Shown: positions 42,714 through 52,794, counted from the first letter of the stretch. The stretch is DNA of 64,000 bases from Cladocopium goreaui (GCA_947184155.2 CAMXCT020001538.1:82359-146358); one strand, 5' to 3'. Notes: a model not told the origin generated them from the sequence alone. Program-made: numbers and translations.

Positions 42714-43092
42714 CACAATTTGACCAATGAGTCCGCGAATCAAAGCTGGATGGCAGACTGCGCTTCTTCATGTTGTCTGTGTAGCTGATGCTTTGCGTTA
42801 ACAACAATCCATGGGTCACGTTCCCCTGATTCTCGCGACCAGTGCGATCATGGAGGTCCAACATGCTGAAGTTCAATAGCCAGTCCGGGAAGTCCAAAGA
42901 GTAGTTGCCCTCAGAATCAGCCATGATCACCTCCATCAAACGTGCAGTCATCACGGGCTGCTCATGAGCCAGGGTTTCCATGAAGTCCGTCATGAAGCGG
43001 TCAGCTTGCTCCTTTGCGCGCAAAGACATTCCTTGAGAAAGTGGGGTCGCTTCGGTACCGTTGGTTCTTTGGATCCCCATGGATGCAAATCC
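42714..43092 (-). CDS. cathepsin B-like gene, exon 4: propeptide and start of mature enzyme
   Basis: After AAG the exon reads GFASMGIQRTNGTEATPLSQ, then RAKEQADRFMTDFME and LDFPDWLLNFSMLDLHD, then the mature N-terminus KRSLPSSFDSRTHWSNC, the standard L-P-x-x-F-D-x-R-x-x-W-x-x-C start of C1A proteases. A GT donor (GTGAGG) follows at 42713. Confidence 0.8.
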
Positions 43093-43267
43093 CTTCCGAA
43101 AAAGTAGGCTACCCGGATAGATGATGAAGCACAGCTTCCTTTCATCATCATCATCATCATCATCATCATCCCGAATCATCCCGAATCATCCCTATTAAAA
43201 TGGTCTTGTTTTTTGAGTTATTCTTCCATATTTGGACAACCCCAGGCCCAAAAAAAACACTAGGCGC

Positions 43268-43463
43268 CTGTGGATCCGTGATGTCCTCAATGTGGTCGTG
43301 CTTGCAGTAGATCTCCATCTCCTCCAGGACCCGTGCCATCAAGGCATCCAGCTCGGTGCTGTTGAGCTCCTCCGGCAACCCGGTGGTCGCGGCAAAATGA
43401 TCCACCGCCTGACGCACGTTTTCCAGGCAGCTCTCGTCCTTCACAAAAACGCGGTACGCAGAC
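43268..43463 (-). CDS. cathepsin B-like gene, exon 3: propeptide
   Basis: After an AG at 43464-43465 the exon reads SAYRVFVKDESCLENVRQ, LPEELNSTELDALMARV and HIEDITDPQ, with a GC donor (GCGCCT). It starts with one nucleotide that completes the codon left by the exon at 55419-55543, so the two are phase-compatible across the 12-kb intron. Confidence 0.7.
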
Positions 43464-43740
43464 CTTGTTCCCGACCAGGAGACCACAGAAAAGTTTTGAA
43501 AGGGGAGATTTCATGAGATTTCCCCGTCAGATGAAAACCCCGTGGGAAAATAAGAAAAACATGGAAAAAAACATCAGCAAATCCAGGAGACTGGTGAAAG
43601 TTCCGGAAGTCCTGCGCGCAGCTCGTTTCACTCTGTGACCCCAAAAAAAATGCGAAATGAAAAGTATGATGCAAACCTCTATAGAACCATCATCAACCAA
43701 CAGGTCAAGTGGGCATTGTTTGTTCCACATATATATATAT

Positions 43741-43953
43741 ATACATCTCAAAGTGTTATATGAAACTCGATACTACTCGCTCTTCCGCAGCTTTCCTTTT
43801 TCACAGCACTGCCAATGTCAATCACATTTCACCTGCAATCCTCAGGTTTGCTTTGGGTCGTCACGTTGTGACATGTACATAGCCTCAGACCAGTATCACC
43901 ACTGGTCAGCTGCCTGGCAACCCAGGCTGGAACCTGCTCAGCAGGTATCACCC
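43741..43953 (-). repeat. YR retroelement split direct repeat, B2 (3' terminus)
   Basis: About 213 bp identical to 44221-44433 (starting TACATCTCAAAGTGTTATAT on the + strand and ending CTCAGCAGGTATCACCCA). In element orientation (minus) it is the 3' terminus. The outer flank is a (TA)n tract. Confidence 0.85.
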
Positions 43954-44101
43954 ATCCCTTAAACCTAAGGGAGGGAAGGCTCTCTTGGTCGCCCCAAGAG
44001 AGGGTCCCCGAAAGAGGCTATGGACTCGCCTGCCGTGCAGGCTCCCCTAACCTAGGCGGACATCTCCACGGGAGGTCGGCTCTTAGGGTTGGGAGGGTGG
44101 G

Positions 44102-44222
44102 GAAAGAAAACCGCAATGAATGCTATTTTGGTTCAAGTTTACTTGAGCCAAAATGATAGCATTCATTGAACACTTGAAGATGATACATGCACACCCAAGC
44201 CTGCCAAACTCGATGCATGGGT
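44102..44222 (-). repeat. YR retroelement split direct repeat, A2, with SL-like hairpin
   Basis: About 121 bp almost identical to 53703-53825 (one A/C difference near the start). It contains the inverted repeat ATGCTATTTTGGTTCAAGT / ACTTGAGCCAAAATGATAGC. Confidence 0.85.
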
Positions 44223-44433
44223 ACATCTCAAAGTGTTATATGAAACTCGATACTACTCGCTCTTCCGCAGCTTTCCTTTTTCACAGCACTGCCAATGTCA
44301 ATCACATTTCACCTGCAATCCTCAGGTTTGCTTTGGGTCGTCACGTTGTGACATGTACATAGCCTCAGACCAGTATCACCACTGGTCAGCTGCCTGGCAA
44401 CCCAGGCTGGAACCTGCTCAGCAGGTATCACCC
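44221..44433 (-). repeat. YR retroelement split direct repeat, B1
   Basis: Identical to 43741-43953 over about 213 bp and directly abutting A2. It lies just 3' of the RT polyprotein stop (44457). Confidence 0.85.
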
Positions 44434-44456
44434 AATGCACTCAAATCCCCAAAGCA

Positions 44457-47400
44457 CTATAGGAATTCAAAGGTGAGAATGACAGCGACGAAAGGCAGCT
44501 GGAAAAAGATAGTGGGAAGGTACGACGAATAAAAGTCAAAACCATGGCATCGCCACCATGGGTCCTCAGCGCCGAGGCGGCTGATGTCATCAGCCCAGTT
44601 GCTCTTGCTCTGGACGTACTCCCAGTAACCCTGGGCTCGCAGTGCAAACAGAGCTAGATGGATCAAATGACCTAGCTTGGCTAAGTCGGCATTGCTAGAA
44701 CGTCCTCTCACTAGCGTCATGACGGCTGCAACATTGTCCAGAAACCAAAGCCCGTGTCGATTTCGAAACAGGTCAGGTCGTTCCACTAAGGCGTACAGCA
44801 CCATCGAGAGCTCCAACTGGGCGATGTGTGTGTCTGCAGGCTGCCATAATTTCTGAAGCTCTGCACAATTGTTGGCTACAAAACTGTGACGTATCTGGGA
44901 TCCGTCATGCTGGAAAAAGATGAGGTGAAAACCTCCGGAACCTGGATTGTCAGCTTCCACCGCAGCATCCGAAGCAGCAAGGAAACGTAGGTTGTCCAGG
45001 TGAAGAACGGGAAACTCCCGTTTTGGCTGAAAGCGCATCACTGCTTCGATCACCTCGAAGCATGCTTCAATCTCAGGGGTTACCGCTGTAGTGGTTTCAT
45101 CCTGTCTGGCTTTGATTGCCATCAGGCCACCATATCCTACACGGCCATAAATACCCTGCTCCAGGAAATTCGCTAGGCCATACAACTTCGCAGCTGTGCC
45201 ACGGCTGAAGTGACCTGTAGTCCTGGCCGTAGTGAGGAGGCCACGAACTTTATCATGAAGGCGTTCACGGGCCCAAAACCGGACATGCCCTGTCTGGTTG
45301 ATGCAGTCGAGGTCATGGGTTAGGCCCAAAAAGGTGCCTGTGCTCTGCATTGACTGCTTCTTGTCCTCAGCAAAGGGGGAGCCGATCAGCTTGCAAAGCT
45401 GGTTCATGGCCCATTGTCCGGAGCCTTTGGAAGAACGTAGGTCGGTGATGGTCGCATCGTCGAAGTAAAGAGATGTCAAAACTTGGCAAAAACGCCTGGC
45501 TAGAGCTTCCAACAACCGGGAAAAGCGGTTGAATGAAGTGACCGCTAACGGAAGTCCAAAAAGGAGGCCTGCATAGACCTGATATGCTGGAGTTTGCCAT
45601 TCATGGTGGTACCACACCACCACGCAGCCTAAGCTTTCCTGCATCGCCATGGGGCAATACCGGTAGGCTGATGGGAGATCCTCTTGGCCTGTCTCCCAGG
45701 CATCGTTGGCGAAGAAGTGGTCGATGTCCTCGGCTGTCCATTTGTGCATCACCAAACGAATGTGCTGGGCCGGGCGCAAAGGGCTGCACAAGGTGAGCTT
45801 GTTGGCATCAGAGGAGAGGGCTGATTGTCCTCCAGTGTCGCCATTGTCGATCACTCTCTGCTTGCCGGAGCTCTGCGTGATGACACAACGAGGGATCAGA
45901 CGATGTGCTCGATTGCCAATAAGCCGCAAAAACTCGGCTCGTCGCAGAGGTGCGGTGCAAAAACCGTTGTTGGCATCCTCCATGGATTGTTGCAAGAGAA
46001 ACTCGTCATCTTTGCCTGCTCGCAGCTGTTTCAGGATGTGCTGGTTGTGCTCCTGCCATCCATCCAAAACATCTGCCATGCTGATCACCTCAGCCGGCTG
46101 CTGGGGAAAAATTCCATAGGGTGGCGCGTAGCCCACTGCCGGCAAACCACAGATCAAGCCAAAGGGGAAGCTAGTGTCAGCCCAAGATGTCAACACCATC
46201 AACAATGCTATGAGCCCCATATCTCGATGTTTTGTGACTTGCTGCACGGCGGTTTCTTGAAACGCTCTCAAGTGGAGGGTCACCCCCTCCCAGCGTCTCT
46301 TCAGCTCGCGCAGTGCCCCCACTGCCTGTTGCCTCCACGGCCTCAGCGATTTGGTCGGGGATGCATATGCCTCGGCCACGAACTCCAAGTCCATGTCGGA
46401 GACTGGAAGGTCTTCATATGGCAAAGGCCGCTGGGCCCGTTGGAGGGCTTGGTGGAAGTGATCATCTGGCTCCAGGTTGAACGCCAGGAGTGGTGGTAGT
46501 GCTGCTCTATGCGTCATTGCACCGACTTGGCATCCATCTCCAATTCGGGCCATTTGCCTCACGGACCCCGCAGCAAGGTGGGGGACTAAAGGACCGTCCC
46601 AAGCCTCACCACGCTCTGCCAACCATTCTGCATAGGAACAAAACGGCGGGCTGTTGATGAGGTCCTCCACCATCGCAAACTTATAGCTCCTGAACCAATG
46701 CTCGGGGAAAAGCTTGCGAAAGGCCAGCACTACTGCCTCTTGGCTCATCATGGGTAGGGCTACTCCTTTGGGGATCGCTTGAATACCTTGCAACAATGTA
46801 ACTGCCCGGCTCCATTTGCCATCTGTGCCTCTGCTGCCTGGGTCGCCCCCAGGAGCCATGGCATCGAAGTAGAGTCCAATGAGAAGATCGGCCTCGCAAA
46901 GTTGCTCCATGGGACAGTCGCAAGCTAAGGCCATGCCCTTGAGCTCATGCAGGGCGTCCCACAACGGCGATGTGCGGATATGGACAATGTATCGTGCATG
47001 CCATTCTCCGGCCTCGCAATTGTGGCCTGGTGTCCAAGGCGATTTCCACTTGGTCGTCGTCAGCCGATGGTGGAAGCTGCCTCGCCCGACATAGATTGTC
47101 TGGTGCGGCAACTTGTTCTTCTCGATCATGACGTCCTGTGCGAGCTTCCTGACTGGTAACCCCGGTCGTTCGGCTCGCAGGGATTCTGTCAGCCCAAGTG
47201 TCACCGCCAAAGGTGCCATGGCCCACTCTCGCATTGCGCGAGGGTCCATGTCCAGCCAATGCTCCCGTCGCCCCACAGCCAGAAATGTGGGCATGCGAGG
47301 AACTTGCAACTTGGCCATCCCTCGACGGGCTGCCCACCAACTCGCTGAGACTGCAATGGAGAAAGCAAGGATTGCCGTGTACTCTGCCTCTTCTTTAGAA

Positions 47401-48026
47401 GGGTAAACTCTGATGCCCTCAGATGTGTAGGGGGTCCATTCTTGTGGGTCATGCACGTGGTGGCAATTGGCTGGGGGCCATCGCTGGATCTCCTCCACAT
47501 TGTGCCGCAACACCTGATGCTTGCAACGTGCGCCACCTAAGGTGCATGCTGCGTACGATGTGTCAACCCATTGTCCAGACTCCCACATGGTCACCTCTGC
47601 TGAAGTCCACCAGTGCAAAGAACGGGCAGGATTCTCTCGTACACTGCCTCCACCTCTGTCTCTCAGCTTCTGGATCTCTCCCAAGACGTAGTTGCATGCC
47701 TTGTTGTCCATGTCAACCCTTTTGGCATCTCTGCCAGTCAAATGAGGCAGGCCATCTGGGTAGACTTCAGAACGGAGAGGGCCAGGTGCTGGCCTGCCAT
47801 CTTCGAACTTCCGAGGAATCTCTCTGGCTCGGCTCTTGGTGGAGCAATCGATGGCCGCTGCAATGAAGATCACCTCTTCAAGTTGCTTGCTCAAAGATCG
47901 TTGCCTGCGCTCATCCGAGAGGTCATGGCTCGCGTCCAGCAACCAGTCTACTGTCAGGCAGCTCCAACCACAGCTGATAAAGGCTTTGGTAAAAGGGGCA
48001 TTGGGACCCGCCATAAGATCCGCCAT
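44457..48026 (-). CDS. YR retroelement polyprotein: methylase-like, DUF4326-like, reverse transcriptase, RNase H
   Basis: 1189 codons, uninterrupted. Residues about 45-240 resemble the retroelement DNA-methylase-like domain: AAAIDCSTKSRAREIP, GLPHLTGRDAKRVDMDN, RENPARSLHWW, CKHQVLRHNV. Residues about 310-395 resemble DUF4326: TIYVGRGSFHHRL, KWKSPWTPG, HELKGMALACDCP. RT: EDLPSAYRYCPMA (motif A, about residue 782), GLLFGLPLAVTSFNR, and SLYFDDATITD (motif C, YFDD in place of YxDD, about residue 855). RNase H: AASDAAVEADN, IAQLELSMVLYAL, LDNVAAVMT and NWADDISRLG give D, E, D, D. RT and RNase H copy the element RNA. The methylase and DUF4326 roles are unknown. It starts 73 bp downstream of the Gag-like stop. 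Confidence 0.85.
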   Translation of the reverse strand: MADLMAGPNAPFTKAFISCGWSCLTVDWLLDASHDLSDERRQRSLSKQLEEVIFIAAAIDCSTKSRAREIPRKFEDGRPAPGPLRSEVYPDGLPHLTGRDAKRVDMDNKACNYVLGEIQKLRDRGGGSVRENPARSLHWWTSAEVTMWESGQWVDTSYAACTLGGARCKHQVLRHNVEEIQRWPPANCHHVHDPQEWTPYTSEGIRVYPSKEEAEYTAILAFSIAVSASWWAARRGMAKLQVPRMPTFLAVGRREHWLDMDPRAMREWAMAPLAVTLGLTESLRAERPGLPVRKLAQDVMIEKNKLPHQTIYVGRGSFHHRLTTTKWKSPWTPGHNCEAGEWHARYIVHIRTSPLWDALHELKGMALACDCPMEQLCEADLLIGLYFDAMAPGGDPGSRGTDGKWSRAVTLLQGIQAIPKGVALPMMSQEAVVLAFRKLFPEHWFRSYKFAMVEDLINSPPFCSYAEWLAERGEAWDGPLVPHLAAGSVRQMARIGDGCQVGAMTHRAALPPLLAFNLEPDDHFHQALQRAQRPLPYEDLPVSDMDLEFVAEAYASPTKSLRPWRQQAVGALRELKRRWEGVTLHLRAFQETAVQQVTKHRDMGLIALLMVLTSWADTSFPFGLICGLPAVGYAPPYGIFPQQPAEVISMADVLDGWQEHNQHILKQLRAGKDDEFLLQQSMEDANNGFCTAPLRRAEFLRLIGNRAHRLIPRCVITQSSGKQRVIDNGDTGGQSALSSDANKLTLCSPLRPAQHIRLVMHKWTAEDIDHFFANDAWETGQEDLPSAYRYCPMAMQESLGCVVVWYHHEWQTPAYQVYAGLLFGLPLAVTSFNRFSRLLEALARRFCQVLTSLYFDDATITDLRSSKGSGQWAMNQLCKLIGSPFAEDKKQSMQSTGTFLGLTHDLDCINQTGHVRFWARERLHDKVRGLLTTARTTGHFSRGTAAKLYGLANFLEQGIYGRVGYGGLMAIKARQDETTTAVTPEIEACFEVIEAVMRFQPKREFPVLHLDNLRFLAASDAAVEADNPGSGGFHLIFFQHDGSQIRHSFVANNCAELQKLWQPADTHIAQLELSMVLYALVERPDLFRNRHGLWFLDNVAAVMTLVRGRSSNADLAKLGHLIHLALFALRAQGYWEYVQSKSNWADDISRLGAEDPWWRCHGFDFYSSYLPTIFFQLPFVAVILTFEFL

Positions 48027-48098
48027 CAGAGGTCGCCCCTCCTGCAGCTCTATGCCGTCTGACCCAAAAGAGGCAGCCGCCTCCTCTTCTGGGGTGTG

Positions 48099-49298
48099 TC
48101 AACGCTTGCCAGTGCAATTAGCCGCCCCATGGTTGAAAGCTCCACACACTCGGTCTTTCCTGATAACCGCTGCGCAACGGTGGGCTCCTTGGGGGCATGG
48201 CTTGGCTTTGCACCCTCCACGTTGAAACTGGGGGCAAAGTTTGGTGCCATCCTTCATGGCCGTGGCCACCTGTTTGCCATTGATCGGTTTCCCCAACTTC
48301 AAAGGCGAAGTACTGGGCTGGACTTTGGATGGACTCGCAGTCGAAGCTGCCGTGGGGGCAGTGGCCTTCTTCTCCGGAGTAGCCGGCCCGGGGGCTGACC
48401 AATGCGCATCCCTGGAGGTATAGATTTCGCTGATCACCTGGCCCAGGCTCATGGTGGATTCACGGAACTTGGAGACCCATTCGCTGCGCTCCTCCACGTC
48501 CTTGGCCTGCAGCCATTGCATGCGCTGTGACGCAGGGAGCCCTGTCACTGTGCGCTTGGCCCTGAAGTAGTACTTGTAGACTACATCCATGGGGACGTTG
48601 ACAAACTTCACTGTGTCGGCTCCCAGGTTGAGCTCCTGAGCAGGGTCTGGCGCTCCGGTCACCCCGGAACATCCTGCCATAGCATACGCCAAGAGCAACG
48701 TGAAAAGCCTGTCCAGGTAGTTGTCAACATCGTGGGTCACAACTTCGTCATCCTCTCCGTCCTCCAAGAAGAGCCCCTCACTCAGCTTCCTCTTCTTCTG
48801 CGATGTGGTGAGCTGGAATTGCAGGGTCTTCACCCGCCAAATGTTGTAGACGCACAGTATGCGCTTCTGCATTTCCCTGGCCACTCGGGAAATGGTGGTG
48901 TCTGCCGGGTGGATCTCTGGGGGGAAACGCATCTTGTAGCGACGCCAAAACTGCTGCTTGGTGTCTCGCAGCTCGGTCTCCCCGAGCATGGTATCGAGGT
49001 CCGACAGTGCGACCTTGGACCGATCCTGCTCCACCTGACGGTAGTAAAGCCCCACTGCGGCCCATGCTCTGCGGACCCTTGCTGTCATCAGCAGGGCCTT
49101 GTCTCCCAGGCCTAACTTGGCTACCCATGTCTCGATTGCCTGTTCTGAGGCCCAAAGGAACCGAAACTCTTGCAAGCTCTCCACCCCTAAGCGGAGAAGG
49201 GCCTCCACTACCCCATCATCCAATAAGAAGTTGTCACCCAACTTCCTAAGGACTTCTTCGGGGGAACCCTTTTCCAGGGGGACTTTATCAGTCTCCAT
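48099..49298 (-). CDS. YR retroelement Gag-like protein with CCCH-type finger
   Basis: 399 codons from ATG at 49298. The N-terminal 280 residues are helical (LLDDGVVEALLRLGVESLQ, YLDRLFTLLLAYAMAG). A P/T/S-rich spacer follows, then a C-terminal cysteine cluster: KLCPQFQRGGCKAKPC, GAHRCAAVIRKDRVC, NHGAANC. Spacing is CCCH-like, fitting an RNA-binding nucleocapsid role, which is inference. The same cluster type occurs in the recombinase ORF. Confidence 0.75.
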   Translation of the reverse strand: METDKVPLEKGSPEEVLRKLGDNFLLDDGVVEALLRLGVESLQEFRFLWASEQAIETWVAKLGLGDKALLMTARVRRAWAAVGLYYRQVEQDRSKVALSDLDTMLGETELRDTKQQFWRRYKMRFPPEIHPADTTISRVAREMQKRILCVYNIWRVKTLQFQLTTSQKKRKLSEGLFLEDGEDDEVVTHDVDNYLDRLFTLLLAYAMAGCSGVTGAPDPAQELNLGADTVKFVNVPMDVVYKYYFRAKRTVTGLPASQRMQWLQAKDVEERSEWVSKFRESTMSLGQVISEIYTSRDAHWSAPGPATPEKKATAPTAASTASPSKVQPSTSPLKLGKPINGKQVATAMKDGTKLCPQFQRGGCKAKPCPQGAHRCAAVIRKDRVCGAFNHGAANCTGKR

Positions 49299-49800
49299 GG
49301 CCTGATCTTGAGGACACCCCTCTAGCTAAGGCCCAGGGATCCCTCCCTTTGACTGAAAACTGCGCCTCGGGTCTCCCCCGTGCAGTGTGCTCGAACGGCC
49401 TGACATGACAGATAGGACGCTGTTCCGCAAAAACTAAAATACAAAACATGCGTCAGATTTGAAAAGACAACATGGGCATCACATGAACTCACCTTCATGG
49501 AGTCACCTGATGACGTCAAATGTCCCGCTGGAGTCCCCCTCCTGCGTGTCCGACATGCCAGGACCAAAATAATGAAAAAGAAATGAGTCACTCATGACAG
49601 TTGCGGTTACCACAGTGGGCCCCCCACTGTAACCTAGCAGCTTGATTTTTCAAACGCACTCGATGTCACTGCTGGGGGCGGTCATGCAGGCTGGATGTAA
49701 GCTCTTATCCGAGCCCCGAGCTGATGAATTTGGCTCTCCATGGCCGGAACGGGCCTATGCGGCTAAGTCAGCGCAAAGGCCAAAAATTCGGCTTGGTCGA
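49299..49800 (-). other. retroelement spacer between phosphatase-like and Gag-like ORFs
   Basis: About 500 bp without a supported ORF. It contains the short palindromic stretch ATGAGTCACTCAT near 49583-49595 and CAGTGGGCCCCCCACTG near 49613-49629, both able to form hairpins. Confidence 0.5.
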
Positions 49801-50343
49801 TCAGGCTGGTGGCCACCATGATGCCGGTGCTCGTCGGAGGCACTGGTCACACCAGGGACGCTCCCAGGCTAGGGCCTCATAGATGTCCGTGGACATGTAC
49901 GGGTTCACCAGGCGCTTCGCCTTCCCGTCAGCCTGCTTGTGCTGGCACAAGGTGATGCCATCCTCGACCGTGACATGTGTGCTGGAACGCTCTGTGGCTG
50001 CATACCCCTGGGGTTCAGGATGCTGTGTCCCCACGGCTGTGTCCTGGAAGGTCTTATGCAGCCACTTTTTCATGCCTTGGTCCTTGATCACCTTGTGAAG
50101 CTCTGTGTCCCGGCGACTCTCCACGAAGTTGTTGGCCGCCTCAATGGACTCGCCTTCCAGCAAGGCTCGGCAGAGAATGCCTAGATAGGCCCCACGGTGT
50201 CTCCCTTTGATGCAGTGCACTAGGACATTGTCACCGTGCCAAACCGTGTTCTTCACAGCTGGCCACACATCTGTCCATTGCTCATTGCGCTCCTGGCTGT
50301 AGGCCGCCGCAAAGGTCATCAACTGAGCTCCCGGGAGGGTCAC
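49801..50343 (-). CDS. dual-specificity-phosphatase-like domain, second half
   Basis: 180 codons, opening with GTG rather than ATG, which fits a continuation of the upstream ORF in another frame. It carries NVLVHCIKGRHRGAYLG, a C-x5-R phosphatase loop (HCIKGRHRG, + strand about 50198-50226), then LLEGESIEAANNFVESRR, the usual helix after it. The first half of the fold (GLYLAGLPMQQTMDRFP, ALQICCFP) is in the upstream ORF. The frames meet at a run of eight G (50343-50350 on the + strand as C8); nine would fuse them. A usual Asp general acid is not identified. Confidence 0.7.
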   Translation of the reverse strand: MTLPGAQLMTFAAAYSQERNEQWTDVWPAVKNTVWHGDNVLVHCIKGRHRGAYLGILCRALLEGESIEAANNFVESRRDTELHKVIKDQGMKKWLHKTFQDTAVGTQHPEPQGYAATERSSTHVTVEDGITLCQHKQADGKAKRLVNPYMSTDIYEALAWERPWCDQCLRRAPASWWPPA

Positions 50344-52790
50344 CCCCCCCGGCTCTCAGGACCATGCGGGAAGCAGCAAATCTGCAGTGCCGTCTTGGGG
50401 AACCTATCCATGGTCTGCTGCATTGGAAGTCCCGCCAAGTAGAGGCCACCTCCCTTCCGTGACTGCCAGATGCATGTTGGAGCCTGGGCTGTCCCTGAGC
50501 CAACACCCAACCTTTCGAGGTGCATGTCCAAGGTATCACCCGCCGCCTTCCCACGGCCTTTCTTGGGCATGGCCTTGATCTGTGGCTTTCCAGGGGCTGC
50601 CATACGCTTGGGGGTTGTGGCAGTCGCCATTGGCTTAGGGGTAGTAGCCGTAGCCTTTGGAGGCGTCTTTGGGGCTGCAATCGCCGGCGCCTTAGGCGGT
50701 GTCCTCGGTGCAGCGCTGCCTCGGGCTCTCTTAACGGCTGAGCGCATAGCCTCTGCCACCTCATCATCGGTTGCTCCACTTGCCCCGGTCCTCTTTCTGC
50801 CGAACTGAGCCTTCGCTCCAACGGCTGCCGGCACCAAGGATGCCGAAGGCTTGGGGGCTGCCGGGACTGCGGTCTCAGCGAGCACTGCGCGCTTGATGCG
50901 GCACACACCAGCGCCGTGTTTGCCACCGCATGCCCGTCCCGATTTTTGTAAGACGGCACATAAGTGCACTCCGAAGGGACAGGAGTCTGCTTCGTTCGGG
51001 CACGAATCCGTCTGGTAGTCTGGGCAGATGGCCTTGCCGTTCTTCAGGGTGGCTGTCAACACTTTCCCCTGAAGGTGGTCCGGCATTTGGGGGGCCGGTG
51101 CCGCTTCTGCCTCCTGGCGGGCTTGTTGCGCGGCTTCGACAAATTGCTGTGACAGTTTGAGCCTCTTCTTCACATCCTGAAAGTTGTGGGAGGAGGCCCA
51201 CATTGGTTGCCTGTCCTGCCTCAGCAACCGGTCTGCCTCTGCTAAGCCGTGGACCCGGGCTGCGTCTAGCTCTGACTGCGGGATCGCCTCCCACAGCAGG
51301 TTGCTAGTCAGCTTCGCTGTCGCACCCCAGATCAGTGATTTCACCTTGATCGACGCGGCGTATTTGGCCGACGAATAGTGGAAGGCCATTGCACCCACTT
51401 CTGGCACCTCGCCCTTGGCTTGCCAGTCACCCAGGGCGGCCATTTCTTCAGGCTTGCATTCCAACAATTGGGCCACCGTGGGTGCCATCCTTCTCCAACT
51501 GTAGGTGGTCAGGTCTTCAGGATTGTCGAGGAACACGGACATTTCCTGTTGCATCGTTTCTTGAACTTCAAGGATCGTCCAAGGGCGTCCTTCGTCCGAA
51601 AAACAAAGACCTGCCAGCCTCTGCCTTGCCGGTGCCAGTGTCCTGTAGGCCTCCAACACCTCCTTGGCCCAAAAGAACCCATTGGCAAAGGTTGCCGGCA
51701 CTGCAAAGTCGAATCCCTCACGAGCATGCCTTTGTTTGCCTTTGGGACACCTGCAATGGAGGAATGCAGCGGTGAGGCGTCGAGGTTCCGTTCGAGATAT
51801 ATGCGCATACCTCAAACAGCCAAACGCCATGATCCAAGGGGCCAGGAGGACTGACCACCTTTCATCGCCTACCGCATGCAGTTCCATGATGCGGTCCTCC
51901 AAGGCCTGCACCAAGGGTGGCTCGACCACCGGAGCTTGCCCACGCTGCCCAGTCGCCCTGGGTGTTGTGGGAACTTGCAAGTTGCCCAGCTCAAGATCCT
52001 GGTCGGCATTCTTATTCATCCACTTCAAAGCTTGGAGTGCCCGTGCTGGTGCCGCTGTGTGGTTCAGGAACTGGTCAAGGTCGACCATTCCGGGAGGAGC
52101 GGGTCGCCCCCGGCTCTCCAAGAAGGTCCTCAGCTCCAACCAAGTGTTGACCACTCTGTCAATGGTGGCCTTTTCAGCGTCCTTCACCTTCTTTTCGGCG
52201 ATCCTCCTGCACGTCTGCTTCCATTCAGCTTTGAGGGTGTCGGTCAAAATGCCGGCTGGCTTGTACGCGCCCATGCCAACAAACATTGAAACCACGCCGT
52301 TCACCCTCTTCTGGACGGCTTCACTCAGGTTTTTGTCGACGTTGATGGCTCTGGGCTTCTTCTTGTAGATCGTCTTGCGCGCTGGGCGCAGAGTGACGTA
52401 ACCCTTGGGGTGGTCCTCCACGACTTTGGCTCCAGCGGCAAGGAGGGTTTCTTCGACCCTTGCTCGCGTCTGCAACCAGTCATCGGCGACATGATGGCCA
52501 GCGAGTCCAACGACTTGATCGTAGTCTGTGTAGGCATAGGCAAAGTCATTGTCATCCAGAAGGCCTTCATTCTCCCTCCATTGGCGAGCCCTCTGAGCAG
52601 CAATCATCATTAAAGAGTCGGCCGCCCTCCATCCTGGTGCAGGGTCACCCCCTGACGAAGATGAGGCTGCCGCCTGAGCTGCATAGTAGCCTTTTCCGCC
52701 TGATGCCATGGCACTGCACCCTAACAGAATTGCTAAGGTGCGGAGAGCAAAAAGATGCTGCGGTGACTCCAGAGGTGCCTCCTCTGTCAT
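50340..52790 (-). CDS. YR retroelement tyrosine recombinase with CCCH finger and first half of a phosphatase-like domain
   Basis: 816 codons from ATG at 52790 (five bases after the previous ORF's stop). Residues about 205-260 are a helical core-binding-like region (VVNTWLELRTFLESRG). Recombinase signature residues: Arg in FGCLRYAHISR (about 327), Lys in KGKQRHAREG, Arg in TTYSWRRMAPT (about 433), Trp in LGDWQAKGE, and Tyr in MAFHYSSAKYAAS (about 471-477). The box II His is replaced by Ser or Tyr. A CCCH cluster (CPDYQTDSCPNEADSC, VHLCAV, CGGKHGAGVC) follows near 560-610, then an A/P/K-rich linker and the start of a DSP-like fold. It would integrate circular cDNA; the DSP fusion is odd. Confidence 0.75.
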   Translation of the reverse strand: MTEEAPLESPQHLFALRTLAILLGCSAMASGGKGYYAAQAAASSSSGGDPAPGWRAADSLMMIAAQRARQWRENEGLLDDNDFAYAYTDYDQVVGLAGHHVADDWLQTRARVEETLLAAGAKVVEDHPKGYVTLRPARKTIYKKKPRAINVDKNLSEAVQKRVNGVVSMFVGMGAYKPAGILTDTLKAEWKQTCRRIAEKKVKDAEKATIDRVVNTWLELRTFLESRGRPAPPGMVDLDQFLNHTAAPARALQALKWMNKNADQDLELGNLQVPTTPRATGQRGQAPVVEPPLVQALEDRIMELHAVGDERWSVLLAPWIMAFGCLRYAHISRTEPRRLTAAFLHCRCPKGKQRHAREGFDFAVPATFANGFFWAKEVLEAYRTLAPARQRLAGLCFSDEGRPWTILEVQETMQQEMSVFLDNPEDLTTYSWRRMAPTVAQLLECKPEEMAALGDWQAKGEVPEVGAMAFHYSSAKYAASIKVKSLIWGATAKLTSNLLWEAIPQSELDAARVHGLAEADRLLRQDRQPMWASSHNFQDVKKRLKLSQQFVEAAQQARQEAEAAPAPQMPDHLQGKVLTATLKNGKAICPDYQTDSCPNEADSCPFGVHLCAVLQKSGRACGGKHGAGVCRIKRAVLAETAVPAAPKPSASLVPAAVGAKAQFGRKRTGASGATDDEVAEAMRSAVKRARGSAAPRTPPKAPAIAAPKTPPKATATTPKPMATATTPKRMAAPGKPQIKAMPKKGRGKAAGDTLDMHLERLGVGSGTAQAPTCIWQSRKGGGLYLAGLPMQQTMDRFPKTALQICCFPHGPESRGG

Positions 52791-52794
52791 AGCA

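Noticed and set aside
43741..44433. LTRs of a conventional LTR retrotransposon
   Set aside because: The repeats are split (A and B segments separated and reordered), and the element has a tyrosine recombinase rather than an integrase.
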